Part shown: one piece after another, positions 47,358-55,706 of the stretch | How the letters are laid out: each line of letters starts with the position of its first letter | Numbering within the stretch: the stretch's first letter is position 1 | Assembly (NCBI GenBank): GCA_031177685.1 | Contig: JAPSGI010000002.1 | Coordinates: 62,001-126,000 of the forward strand | DNA length: 64,000 nucleotides | Reading direction: 5' to 3' | Origin: Solirubrobacteraceae bacterium | Lineage (GTDB): Bacteria > Actinomycetota > Thermoleophilia > Solirubrobacterales > Solirubrobacteraceae | Position numbers and translations under genes: made by a program | Notes under the pieces: generated by a model | Told to the model about the DNA's origin: nothing | The model's database searches: none | The model's input: only the letters and a program-made list of their open reading frames with translations

Positions 47358-49369
47358 TGCTCCGCGCGCCGCGCCCGCGCAGCGCGATCGCGCTCCTGGC
47401 GGCGCTGGCGGCGCTGGCGCTCGCGGGCCCCGCGCACGCCGCGCCGCGGGCGCTGCTCGCCTTCGTCCCGGCCGCGGAGGCGGGCAGCGCCGACGCGCGC
47501 GTGGAGCGGGTCCTGCGCGGGTTCGAGCGGCGTCCCGAACTCGGGGTCGGGCTGGTCAGCGCGACGCAGGGCAACTACAGCGAGGAGCAGGCGCTGCTGG
47601 ACGTCTCCTCGGGCATCCGCGTCTCGCCGACCGCCTACGGGCCGAGCCTCCCGGCCGACCTGCGCCTCGTCCCGCGCGGGCGCGGCGGGATCGTGGCGGG
47701 CTGGCGGGCCGCCGTGGAACGCGCCGACGACGCGCCGGCGACCATTCGCCCGGGCCTGCTGGCCTCGTCGATTCCGGGCGGCGTCGCGTACGCCGGGGTG
47801 GGGGGGCGGCGCAACGTCGACGCGGTCGCGGCCGCGGACCGGGAAGGCCGCGTCGCGGCGGTGTCGCTCGGCCCGGCGGACACGCTGGTCGCGCGCACGC
47901 GCGCGCTGCTGCGCCGCCATCGGCTGGTCATCGCGACGCTGCCGGCGCCGCGCGACCTCGACGCGCTGCTCGCCGCACGAGCCCCGGACGAGCTGGTGAT
48001 CGCCATGCAGCAGCCGCCCGACGAGCACGTGCTGCAGTTCCTGCCGATCGCCGTGGCCGGCGACGGCTTCGGCGGCCGCGGCCTGACCTCCGACACCACG
48101 CACCGCGACGGCGTGGTGACGGGCATCGACCTGATGCCCACCGTCCTGCGCCACCTGCGGCTCGACGTGCCGGGCAACGTGAGCGGCTCGCGCATCGAGC
48201 CGGGCCCCCGGAGGTCGGCCTCGGACCTGCTCGAGCTGCGCGACCGCTACCGCCACGTGGCGCCGCGGCGCATCCGCACGCTGCAGGTGCTGCTCGGCGC
48301 GTGGGCGATCGTGCTGGTGGCGTGTGCGCTGGCCGGGCGCGCGCGCGCGGGGCTGCGCACGGGCGCGCTGGCGTTCCTGTGGGTGCCCGTCATGGTGCTC
48401 GTGCCCGGCGTGGTCGATCCGGCGAGCACGGCGGCCGAGGCCCTGATGGTGGCGGCGCCCGCGTTCCTGCTGGGCGCCCTCACCGACCGGCTGGTGGCGT
48501 GGCCGCGCGCGCCGATGGTGCCGGCCGCGGTCACGCTGGCGGTGTACCTGGCCGACCTGGCGACGGGGTCGAGCCTGCTGACGCTGTCGATGCTCGGGCC
48601 CAATCCGCGCGCCGGGGCGCGCTTCTACGGCGTGGGCAACGAGCTGGAGCCGGCGCTGCCGATCCTGCTCTTCGCGGGCCTGGCCGCCCTGCTCACCGGT
48701 CGCGAGCGCTCGCGGGGCGCCGCGGCGCTGTTCGGCGCGTCGGGGCTCGCGCTGGCCCTGGCCATCGGCTCCGGGCGGCTGGGCGCCGACGTGGGCGGCG
48801 TGATCACGGGCAGCGTCGGGGCCGCCGTGGCGGCGCTGCTCATGCTCCCCGGACACGTCCGCGCGCGCGTGGCCGTGGCGGTGTTCGTGCTGGTTCCCGT
48901 CGCGGCGGTGGGCGCGCTCGCCCTGCTGGACCTGGCCACCGGCGCGCAGAGTCACTTCTCGCGCAACGTGCTGGAGGCGCACGGCGACGTGTCCTTCTGG
49001 GAGACCGTGCGCCGGCGCTACGAGTTCGCCTGGCACGCGCTGATCCGGGGCCGCATGCCGTTCATCGCCGGTTTCGCCGTACTGGCGGCCTCGCTCGCCT
49101 GGGTGTACCGCGACCGCCTGTACGCGCGCCTGCCGGGCGCCGCCTGGCGGGCCGCGCTGGCCGGCGGGCTGGCCGCGGGGGTGGGGGGCGCCCTGACCAA
49201 CGACTCCGGGCCGCTGCTGTTCGTCGTCGCCGTGTTCGTGCTCGGCGTCGTCACGGCGTACCTGAAGGGCGAACCCTCCGCCGTCCGGGGTCCCGGTGCC
49301 CTACACTCGCACGACGCGTCCGGGACCCGCCCTCCTGGCGCCCCCGCCCGCCCGGCCCACGTCGCATGA
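47357..49369 (+). CDS. Large membrane protein, paralog 2 of the 45276 gene
   Basis: 670 residues, same design as its upstream neighbour: signal peptide (IALLAALAALALAGPAHA), ectodomain with SEEQALLDVSSGIR, GLLASSIPGGVAYAGVGG, AVSLGPADTLVARTRAL and TGIDLMPTVLRHLRLDVPG, then a multispan region with GVGNELEPALPILL, GRLGADVGGVIT and LTNDSGPLLFVVA. The conserved N-E-x-E-P, GADVGG and TNDSG strings in membrane regions could be catalytic or transport residues. Start overlaps the first paralog (TGATG); stop overlaps the GT4 fusion gene (ATGA). A tandem duplication retained in one operon suggests a heteromer. Confidence 0.75.
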   Translation: MLRAPRPRSAIALLAALAALALAGPAHAAPRALLAFVPAAEAGSADARVERVLRGFERRPELGVGLVSATQGNYSEEQALLDVSSGIRVSPTAYGPSLPADLRLVPRGRGGIVAGWRAAVERADDAPATIRPGLLASSIPGGVAYAGVGGRRNVDAVAAADREGRVAAVSLGPADTLVARTRALLRRHRLVIATLPAPRDLDALLAARAPDELVIAMQQPPDEHVLQFLPIAVAGDGFGGRGLTSDTTHRDGVVTGIDLMPTVLRHLRLDVPGNVSGSRIEPGPRRSASDLLELRDRYRHVAPRRIRTLQVLLGAWAIVLVACALAGRARAGLRTGALAFLWVPVMVLVPGVVDPASTAAEALMVAAPAFLLGALTDRLVAWPRAPMVPAAVTLAVYLADLATGSSLLTLSMLGPNPRAGARFYGVGNELEPALPILLFAGLAALLTGRERSRGAAALFGASGLALALAIGSGRLGADVGGVITGSVGAAVAALLMLPGHVRARVAVAVFVLVPVAAVGALALLDLATGAQSHFSRNVLEAHGDVSFWETVRRRYEFAWHALIRGRMPFIAGFAVLAASLAWVYRDRLYARLPGAAWRAALAGGLAAGVGGALTNDSGPLLFVVAVFVLGVVTAYLKGEPSAVRGPGALHSHDASGTRPPGAPARPAHVA

Positions 49370-51741
49370 GCAAGAAGATCGCGCTCGTCTCGCCGTACTC
49401 CTGGACCTATCCGGGTGGCGTCATGCGCCATATCGAGGCGCTGGCCGACCAGTTCCTGGCCGCGGGGCACGACGTGCGGATCCTCGCGCCGTACGACCCC
49501 CCGGACCGCCGCGCCGCCCTGATGCACCGCGGGGCGCAGCCGCAGCCTCGGCCCGCGCCCGACCACCTGATCTCGCTGGGGCGGACGATCGGCGTGCCGA
49601 TGAACGGCGCCGTCTCGAACCTCGCGCACACGCCGTACGCGGTGGCCACGCTGCGCCGCGAGCTGCGCACCGGGGGCTACGACGTCGTCCACGTCCACGA
49701 GCCGGTCGCGCCGGTCGTCGCCTTCGACGCCGTCGTCTCCACCCGCGCCCCGGTGGTGGGGACGTTCCACTGCTATTCCGAGAACGTCGTCTCCAACCAC
49801 ATCGCCAACCTGCTCGGCATGCGCCGGCGGCTGAACATGCTGCGCGGGCGGATCGCGGTGTCGCAGGCCGCGGCCTGGACCGGCCGGCGCTTCTTCGGCG
49901 GGCGCTACGAGGTCATCCCCAACGGGGTGGCGGTGCCGGCGCGGCGACCGCCCGTGGTCGCTTCCGACCGCCTGCGGATCGTCTTCGTGGGCCAGGCGGT
50001 GGAGCGCAAGGGCCTGCCCATCCTGCTGCGCGCGTTCGAGGCGCTGCGCGAGCACGTGCCGGTGCGCCTGTCGATCGTGGGCGCGACCGAGGAGGAGGTC
50101 GCGCCGCTGCTGCTCGACGGGCACGGGGTGGAGGTGCTGGGCAAGGTGTCCGACGAGCGCAAGCGCGCGGCGCTGGAGGAGGCCGACGTGCTGTGCGCGC
50201 CGTCGCTGGGCGGCGAGAGCTTCGGCATGGTGCTGACGGAGGCCTTCGCGGCCGGCACCCCGGTCGTCGCCTCCGACATCGCGGGCTACCGCGACGTGGT
50301 GCGCGACGGCGTGGACGGCGTGCTGGTGCCGCGCGGCGACGCGACCGAGCTCGCGGAGGCGCTGCGCGACCTGTGGCTGGAGCCGGCGCGCCGCGAGGCT
50401 ATGAGCGCGGCGGCCTTCGAGCACGCCGGGCGTTACGCCTGGCCGCACGTCGCGCGCGAGGTCCTGGACGTTTACGCGCGCGCGGAGGCGATGCCGGCTC
50501 CGGAGACCCGGACCCGGCGGGCCGCGGTGCGCGCGGGGCTGGTCCCGGCCGACGGCGAGCCGCGCGTGAAGGCGCGGCGGCTGCCTTCGCTGGAGCCGGC
50601 CCTCGCGGCGCGCGGGGACGGCGACGGGCCGCGGCGCGGTCGCGGCGCCGCTGCCACGCCGGGCGCCCCGCCGCGCGCCTTCTCCATTCTGCGACGGCTG
50701 GCGTTCTTCGCGGCCGCCCTGCTCGCGCTCGGGCTGGGCGCGATGGCGCTCGACCGCATCGGCCTCGAGAACATCGGTCGCACGCTGGTGTCGTCGAGCC
50801 CGACGTGGGTGCTGGTCGCCCTCGGGCTGATGTGCTCCTCGATGGTCCTGCGCGCGCTCGCCTGGCACCAGATCCTGCGCGCCGCGCTGCCGGGGGTTGT
50901 CGTCAAGCGCCGCGACGCCATGCAGGGGACGTTCATCGGCGTGCTGATGTCGGCCACGCTGCCGGCGCGCCTCGGCGAGCCTTCGCGCGCGGTGATCGTG
51001 GCCCGGCGCCTGGGCCGCGCCCGCGGCTACCTGCCCGTGGTCCTGGGCACGATCGTGTCGCAGACGCTGCTGAACATCGTCGCGCTGATCGCGCTGGGGG
51101 GCGTGATGTTCGCGACCGTGGGGCTGTTCCAGGGGCGCGAGGGCGCCCTCGTGGCCTTCGCGATGGCTCCGGCGATCATCCTGCTGGTCGTGCTCGCCGC
51201 GCCCGCGCTGCTGCGCTCCGGCAAGCCGTCGCGCTTCAGGCGCGTGGAGGCGTGGCTGCGCCAGGCGCGCGCCGCGCTCGCCCAGGTCCGCCGCGGACTC
51301 GTCGTCTTCCGCCACCCGCGCCGCGCGGCGCTGGCCACGCTGGGACAGCTGTCCGCGTGGGGCGTGCAGTGGCTGTCCTGCTACGTGCTGCTGGTCGCGC
51401 TGGGGCTCGAGCACCAGGCGGGGATCGGCGCCGCGGCGGCCGTGCTGTTCGCCGTCAACGTGACCGCGGTCCTGCCGGCGACGCCGTCCAACCTCGGCGT
51501 CTTCCAGGCCGCCTGCGTGGCGGTGCTGACCGGCGCCTACGGCGTGTCCTCGGCCAGCGCGCTGGGCTACGGGATCATCCTGCAGGCGGTGGAGATCGCC
51601 ACCGCCGTCGCGATGGGCGCCCCGGCGCTGCTCAAGGAGGGGCTGTCCTGGCGCGACGTGCGCCTGCGCGCGCTGTCCGGCGCCCCGGTCCGCCTGTCGC
51701 CGCGCGCCCGCAGCCGCCGCGAGGCCGAAGCCGGCGCCTGA
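49366..51741 (+). CDS. GT4 glycosyltransferase fused to a flippase-like/LPG-synthase-TM domain
   Basis: 791 residues. Residues 1-385 are a GT-B glycosyltransferase of family 4, close in pattern to PimA: PYSWTYPGGVMRHIEALADQFLAAGHDV, VVHVHEPVAPV, FVGQAVERKGLPILLRAFE and the nucleotide-sugar EX7E region GGESFGMVLTEAFAAGTPVVAS. A Pro/Arg-rich linker spans about 386-445. Residues 446-760 hold about eight helices of the UPF0104/LPG_synthase_TM type (SATLPARLGEPSRAVIVARR, LPATPSNLGVFQAACVAVL). The pairing implies a lipid-linked sugar made and handled at the membrane. Third gene of the operon, ATGA overlap. Confidence 0.88.
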   Translation: MSKKIALVSPYSWTYPGGVMRHIEALADQFLAAGHDVRILAPYDPPDRRAALMHRGAQPQPRPAPDHLISLGRTIGVPMNGAVSNLAHTPYAVATLRRELRTGGYDVVHVHEPVAPVVAFDAVVSTRAPVVGTFHCYSENVVSNHIANLLGMRRRLNMLRGRIAVSQAAAWTGRRFFGGRYEVIPNGVAVPARRPPVVASDRLRIVFVGQAVERKGLPILLRAFEALREHVPVRLSIVGATEEEVAPLLLDGHGVEVLGKVSDERKRAALEEADVLCAPSLGGESFGMVLTEAFAAGTPVVASDIAGYRDVVRDGVDGVLVPRGDATELAEALRDLWLEPARREAMSAAAFEHAGRYAWPHVAREVLDVYARAEAMPAPETRTRRAAVRAGLVPADGEPRVKARRLPSLEPALAARGDGDGPRRGRGAAATPGAPPRAFSILRRLAFFAAALLALGLGAMALDRIGLENIGRTLVSSSPTWVLVALGLMCSSMVLRALAWHQILRAALPGVVVKRRDAMQGTFIGVLMSATLPARLGEPSRAVIVARRLGRARGYLPVVLGTIVSQTLLNIVALIALGGVMFATVGLFQGREGALVAFAMAPAIILLVVLAAPALLRSGKPSRFRRVEAWLRQARAALAQVRRGLVVFRHPRRAALATLGQLSAWGVQWLSCYVLLVALGLEHQAGIGAAAAVLFAVNVTAVLPATPSNLGVFQAACVAVLTGAYGVSSASALGYGIILQAVEIATAVAMGAPALLKEGLSWRDVRLRALSGAPVRLSPRARSRREAEAGA

Positions 51742-51747
51742 CCGCGC

Positions 51748-52488
51748 TCAGCGGCCGGTCCACACCACGCCGGGCCGGGCCTTGCCCGTCCACACGCCGG
51801 CGTGACGCCACGTGCGCGGCGGCGGGGTGGGGGAGAGCGCGGCGGCGCGCTCGGCGTAGACGCGGCGGCGCTCCTCCGCGCGCTGGTCGCGCACCCGCGC
51901 GAGCCGCTGCGCCAGCGCGTCGCGCACGTCGCGCAGCTCGGCCGCGGTGAGCAGGCGCCCCGCCGACGGCCGCGTCTCGCGCAGCTCCGCGCCCCGCTCC
52001 AGCCGCACCAGCTGCTCCTCGAGGTCCGCGATCTGCGCCCGCAGGACCCGCCGCACGGCGGGGTCGTCGGCGACTTCATCCTCAGAGGAGCTCGACTCCT
52101 CGGGCGGCGTGTCGGAGGCTTGCGGCGACAGGTCGGCGCCGGAGTACAGCGCGGTCGCGAGCTCGCGGGGGTCGAGTCCGGCGGCGCGTGCGGCGGCGGC
52201 CGCGTCCGCGGCGACGCGGGCGAGGTCGGCGTGCTCGGCGGCGCGCGGGTCCACGAACGTCCCGCGGCCGTGCTCGGAGCGCAGGAGGCCCTGCTCCTCG
52301 AGACGCGCGTAGACGGCCCGGGCCGTGTTGACGTTTACGCCCGCGGACTCCGCCAGCTCGCGCACGCCCGGCAGCCGCTCGCCCGGCGCCAGCCGGCCCG
52401 TCGCGATCAGCGCCCGCAGGCGCCAGGCGAGCTGCGTCCCCAGCGGCACGTCGCTCTCGCGATCGACGATGAGGTCCGAGCGGGTCAT
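51748..52488 (-). CDS. GntR-family regulator with coiled-coil C-terminus
   Basis: 246 residues. The N-terminal winged helix is GntR/YtrA-type: VPLGTQLAWRLRALIATGRLAPGERLPGVRELAESAGVNVNTARAVYARLEEQGLLRSEHGRGTFV (residues 15-80 in outline). No FCD, UTRA or aminotransferase effector domain follows. Residues about 140-225 are charged helices (RRVLRAQIADLEEQLVRLE, LTAAELRDVRDALAQRLARVRDQRAEERRR) that resemble the protein at 54172-54753. It is divergent from the MlaE pair and most likely controls it through the sites at 52506-52517 and 52545-52558. Confidence 0.87.
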   Translation of the reverse strand: MTRSDLIVDRESDVPLGTQLAWRLRALIATGRLAPGERLPGVRELAESAGVNVNTARAVYARLEEQGLLRSEHGRGTFVDPRAAEHADLARVAADAAAAARAAGLDPRELATALYSGADLSPQASDTPPEESSSSEDEVADDPAVRRVLRAQIADLEEQLVRLERGAELRETRPSAGRLLTAAELRDVRDALAQRLARVRDQRAEERRRVYAERAAALSPTPPPRTWRHAGVWTGKARPGVVWTGR

Positions 52489-52505
52489 GAGTAATAAGAG
52501 GTTAG

Positions 52506-52517
52506 CACAGTACAGTG
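52506..52517. promoter_or_regulatory. Imperfect palindrome upstream of the GntR gene
   Basis: CACAGTACAGTG, symmetric at 10 of 12 positions, 18 bases from the GntR start and next to a TAACCT -10 candidate on the minus strand. Likely autoregulatory site. Confidence 0.45.
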
Positions 52518-52521
52518 TCGT

Positions 52522-52558
52522 TTGACAGGCACTTTCGGCGGTGATACAGATAGCTGTA
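52522..52558 (+). promoter_or_regulatory. MlaE operon promoter with operator over the -10
   Basis: TTGACA (52522-52527), a 17-base spacer and TACAGA (52545-52550) form the best promoter in the window. TACAG-ATAG-CTGTA (52545-52558) is a perfect palindrome covering the -10, so a bound repressor would block polymerase. The divergent GntR protein is the obvious candidate. Confidence 0.65.
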
Positions 52559-52577
52559 CTAGCTCACCGGCAGACCT

Positions 52578-53384
52578 ATGATCCGCACCGCCGCCGACCG
52601 CGCCTTCTTCCCCACCAAGAACCTCCTCGAGGAGGTCGGCGACATGATGATCCTGACGGGCAAGACGGTCGTATCCGCGTTGCGGCCGCCCTTCCCGTAC
52701 GGCGGGGAGTTCGTCAGCCAGTTCATGTTCGTCCTGCGGCTGGTGTGGTTCCCCCTGATCGTGTCGACGGTCGCCTTCGGCTACGGCGCGCCGGGTCTGC
52801 AGGCCGCCAACTTCCTGGTGCTGTTCGGTGCGCTGGACCGCCTCGGCGGCTTCTTCGTGCTGGCGTCGATCCGCGAGTTCGCGCCGTTCGTCACGGCCAT
52901 CGTGGTGGCGGGCGTGGCCGGGACCGCCATCACCGCGGACCTGGGCGCGCGCAAGATCCGCGAGGAGCTCGACGCGCTGCAGGTGCTCGGCGTCGACCCG
53001 GTCAAGAACCTCGTCGTCCCGCGCTTCTTGGCGCTGATGCTCGTGACCGGCCTGTTCGACATCTACGCGCTGCTGTTCGGCATCTTCGGCGGGATCCTGG
53101 CCACGCTCGTGAACGGGGCGCCGCTCGGTCCCTTCTGGGCCACCTTCTTCACCAACGCCTCGACGACGGATCTGTGGGGCAGCGTGCTCAAGTGCACGAT
53201 GTTCGGCGCGATCATCGCGATCGTCTGCTGCTACAAGGGCATGACGGCCTCGGGCGGCGCCGAGGGCGTCGGCCGCGCGGTCAACCAGGCGGTGGTCATC
53301 GCGCTGCTCGGCGTGTTCGCGTTCAACTACGTGTTCACGCAGACGCTGCTGGCCACCCACCCCGAGATCACGGTGATCCGATGA
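52578..53384 (+). CDS. MlaE/YrbE-type ABC lipid-transport permease, first of pair
   Basis: 268 residues. Five or six hydrophobic segments and the MlaE signature GVAGTAITADLGARKIREELDALQVLGVDPVKNLVVPRFLALMLVTGLFDIYALLFGIFGG. In Mce and Mla systems two such permeases pair with MCE substrate-binding proteins and an ATPase to move lipids across the envelope. Here the second permease overlaps by ATGA but no MCE or ATPase gene follows, so partners must be elsewhere. The upstream promoter carries a palindromic operator. Confidence 0.93.
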   Translation: MIRTAADRAFFPTKNLLEEVGDMMILTGKTVVSALRPPFPYGGEFVSQFMFVLRLVWFPLIVSTVAFGYGAPGLQAANFLVLFGALDRLGGFFVLASIREFAPFVTAIVVAGVAGTAITADLGARKIREELDALQVLGVDPVKNLVVPRFLALMLVTGLFDIYALLFGIFGGILATLVNGAPLGPFWATFFTNASTTDLWGSVLKCTMFGAIIAIVCCYKGMTASGGAEGVGRAVNQAVVIALLGVFAFNYVFTQTLLATHPEITVIR

Positions 53385-54175
53385 GGGCCGTCGCCGCACC
53401 GCGCTCGTGGCTGGAGTCCGCCGGGGACGTGGGGATGTTCTGTGGCCGCGTCGTCGGCCAGGTCGCCACCGGCCGCGTGCTGCGCTTCACCGGCGAGACG
53501 CTGCGCCAGGCCGGGATCCTCATCCTCTCGTCCGCCCTGGTCATCTGCGGCCTGGTGTTCATCATCGGCCTGCAGTGCGGGATCGAGGGCGCCTACTTCA
53601 CGCGCGCCCAGGGCACCCCCGCCTACGCCGGCGTGTTCTCCGCCTGGTGCGACCTGCGCGAGCTGGTCCCCTACGCGTTCGGCTACATGATGGCCGCCAA
53701 GGTCGGCACCGGCCTGGTGGCGGAGATCGGCTCGATGCGGATCACCGACGAGATCGACGCCATGGAGGTCATGGGGATCCCGTCGATCGCGTTCCTGTGC
53801 GCGACGCGGCTGGTCGCGGCCTGGATCGTGCTCCCGTTCGTCTACATCTCCGCCGTCGGCGCGGGGTTCTTCGCCAGCTACCTGGCGGTGGTCGTGCAGA
53901 TCGGCGAGGTCTCCTCGGGCGGCTTCTTCCTGATCTTCTGGATGTTCCAGAACCCGCCCGACCTGCTGTTCAGCGTGATCAAGGGCATGGCGATGGCCAC
54001 CGCGATCGTCCTGATCGGCCTCTACTACGGCTACCACGCCAGCGGCGGCCCCGTCGGCGTGGGGACCGCCACGGCCAAGTCGATGGTCGTCAACATCGTC
54101 CTGGTGCACCTGATCGGCATGATCGGCACGCAGGTCTTCTGGGGCGCCAACCCGCGAGCCCCGATCGGAGGATGA
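53381..54175 (+). CDS. MlaE/YrbE-type ABC lipid-transport permease, second of pair
   Basis: 264 residues. GYMMAAKVGTGLVAEIGSMRITDEIDAMEVMGIPSIAFLCATRLVAAWIVLPFVY is the MlaE core; helices before and after are clear (GILILSSALVICGLVFIIGLQ, AMATAIVLIGLYYGYHASGG). Start overlaps the first permease (ATGA) and the stop overlaps the next gene (ATGA). YrbE-like pairs are usual in actinobacterial Mce systems. Lipid substrate unknown. Confidence 0.93.
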   Translation: MRAVAAPRSWLESAGDVGMFCGRVVGQVATGRVLRFTGETLRQAGILILSSALVICGLVFIIGLQCGIEGAYFTRAQGTPAYAGVFSAWCDLRELVPYAFGYMMAAKVGTGLVAEIGSMRITDEIDAMEVMGIPSIAFLCATRLVAAWIVLPFVYISAVGAGFFASYLAVVVQIGEVSSGGFFLIFWMFQNPPDLLFSVIKGMAMATAIVLIGLYYGYHASGGPVGVGTATAKSMVVNIVLVHLIGMIGTQVFWGANPRAPIGG

Positions 54176-54753
54176 CCGTGGAGACGCTCACCCGCATTCC
54201 CGAATCCCCTCAGCTCGCCCTCGACTTCCTTTCCGCCCGCCGCGCCCTGCGCGGGCAGATCGCGAAGCTCGAGCAGCGCCTCGCGGCCGTCCCGCCGCAG
54301 CACGTCACGGCTCGACCGGGCCACCAGCCGGCCATGCTCTCCCTCGGCGAGCTCGAGCGAGTTCGCGACGGTCTCCTCGCGACGCTGCAGGCCGCGCAGG
54401 AGGCGGCGGCGCAGGAGGCGGCCGGCCACGCGGCGGCCCGTGCCCGCGTCGAGGCGATGCTCGCCGATCCGGCCGCGCATCGCTGGGAGCGGGTGCGCCG
54501 CGCCGACCTCGGCGAGACGGGCTGCGGCGACTACCGGGTGCGTCCGCGCCTCGGCCTGCTCGGCATGCTGGCCGGCTGGTGGGAGGTCAAGCTATCGTCG
54601 GGGTGTCCGTTAGCCATGATCGACCGCCGCAACCGCCGCCCGGAGAACCCCGTGCTCGAGACGCTGATCACGCTGCTCGTGATCGCCGTGCTGCTGGGGA
54701 CCGTGGTCGTCTTCCTGTTCGTCTACCACGACTTCCCGCTGCGCACGTCCTAG
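54172..54753 (+). CDS. Coiled-coil protein with GWW motif and C-terminal membrane helix
   Basis: 193 residues; overlaps the second permease by ATGA. Residues 18-100 are coiled coil (ALRGQIAKLEQRLAAVP, LGELERVRDGLLATLQAAQEAAAQEA). Residues 110-150 read HRWERVRRADLGETGCGDYRVRP, then RLGLLGMLAGWWEVKLSSGCPLA, which looks like a natural protein end. The frame continues into MIDRRNRRPENPVLETLITLLVIAVLLGTVVVFLFVYHDF, a basic segment plus one membrane span. Either a fusion, or a separate 45-residue protein starts at ATG 54616. The coiled coil resembles the C-terminal part of the GntR protein. Function unknown. Confidence 0.65.
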   Translation: MTVETLTRIPESPQLALDFLSARRALRGQIAKLEQRLAAVPPQHVTARPGHQPAMLSLGELERVRDGLLATLQAAQEAAAQEAAGHAAARARVEAMLADPAAHRWERVRRADLGETGCGDYRVRPRLGLLGMLAGWWEVKLSSGCPLAMIDRRNRRPENPVLETLITLLVIAVLLGTVVVFLFVYHDFPLRTS

Positions 54754-55685
54754 CTCGCGGAGCGGGCCGCGCGCCACGCGTTGGGGTCGGGCAGGGGCGT
54801 CAGGCGCGCCTCGATCTCCGCGCGCCGCGACTCCAGGAAGGGCGGCAGGATCACCTTCGTCCCCAGCTCCTCCAGCGGGACGTCGACGGTGAAGCCGGGG
54901 CCGTCGTCGGCGATCTCGAACAGCACGCCGCTGGGCTCGCGGAAGTAGATCGAGTGGAAGTAGTGGCGGTCGATGATGGGCGTGCTGCACACGCCCGCCT
55001 CGGCCAGGCGCTCGTGCCAGCGCGGGTGCTCGGCGACCGTGGTGCCCCAGGCGACGTGGTGCACCGTCCCGGCGCCCTGGATGCCCGGCGGCTGCGGCGC
55101 CGGCTCGTAGACGATCGTCCCGCCGCGGCGCTCGCCGCGCAGCTCCCAGGTCGCGTCGCCCGCCGGCTCGGCCCCCAGGACGCCCTCCAGCAGCGGGCGG
55201 CTGCGCTCGGGGGCGGCGCTGTACGCGCGCACGGAGTCGAAGCCCTGCAGCGCGTGCTCGGCGGGGACGTCGGGATGCTCGGCGCTCAGCAGCTCGTCGC
55301 CGCCGGCGTAGACGACCAGCTCGTGGCCGAGGCCCTCCGGATCCGCGAAGCGCAGGCGCTCGCCGTCGCGCTCCACCGCCAAGCCCTCGGCCTCCAGGCG
55401 CTGCGCCCAGAAGTCCAGCGCGGCCGGCGCGCCGACCCGCCACACGATCGTGTGCACCATGCCGGCCCCCGCGCGGCCGCGCGCGGCGCCGGGGTACTCG
55501 AAGAAGGTGATGTCGGAGCCCGCGCGGCCGAGCTCGTCGGAGTAGAAGAGGTGGTAGACGGTCGGGTCGTCCTGGTTGACCGACTTCGCCGCCATGCGCA
55601 GGCCCAGCACGCGCGTGTAGAAGTCCACGTTGCCCCGGGCGTCGCCGGTGATGGCGGTTACGTGGTGGATTCCCTCGAGTCGCAT
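54750..55685 (-). CDS. VOC-family ring-cleaving dioxygenase (MhqO-like)
   Basis: 311 residues from the ATG at 55685, with GGAGGGAG upstream. Two vicinal-oxygen-chelate modules: LEGIHHVTAITGDARGNVDFYTRVLGLRMAAKSVNQDDPTVYHLFYSDE at the N-terminus, and GTVHHVAWGTTVAEHPRWHERL plus the YFREPSGVLFEIADDGPGF block in the second. Metal ligands are His in IHHVT and HHVAW and Glu in LFEIA. Family members cleave hydroquinone-type rings and protect against quinones. A perfect palindrome at 55707-55724 lies in the upstream region, as expected for MarR-type control. Confidence 0.9.
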   Translation of the reverse strand: MRLEGIHHVTAITGDARGNVDFYTRVLGLRMAAKSVNQDDPTVYHLFYSDELGRAGSDITFFEYPGAARGRAGAGMVHTIVWRVGAPAALDFWAQRLEAEGLAVERDGERLRFADPEGLGHELVVYAGGDELLSAEHPDVPAEHALQGFDSVRAYSAAPERSRPLLEGVLGAEPAGDATWELRGERRGGTIVYEPAPQPPGIQGAGTVHHVAWGTTVAEHPRWHERLAEAGVCSTPIIDRHYFHSIYFREPSGVLFEIADDGPGFTVDVPLEELGTKVILPPFLESRRAEIEARLTPLPDPNAWRAARSAS

Positions 55686-55706
55686 TCCGGCTCCCTCCGC
55701 GTCAGG

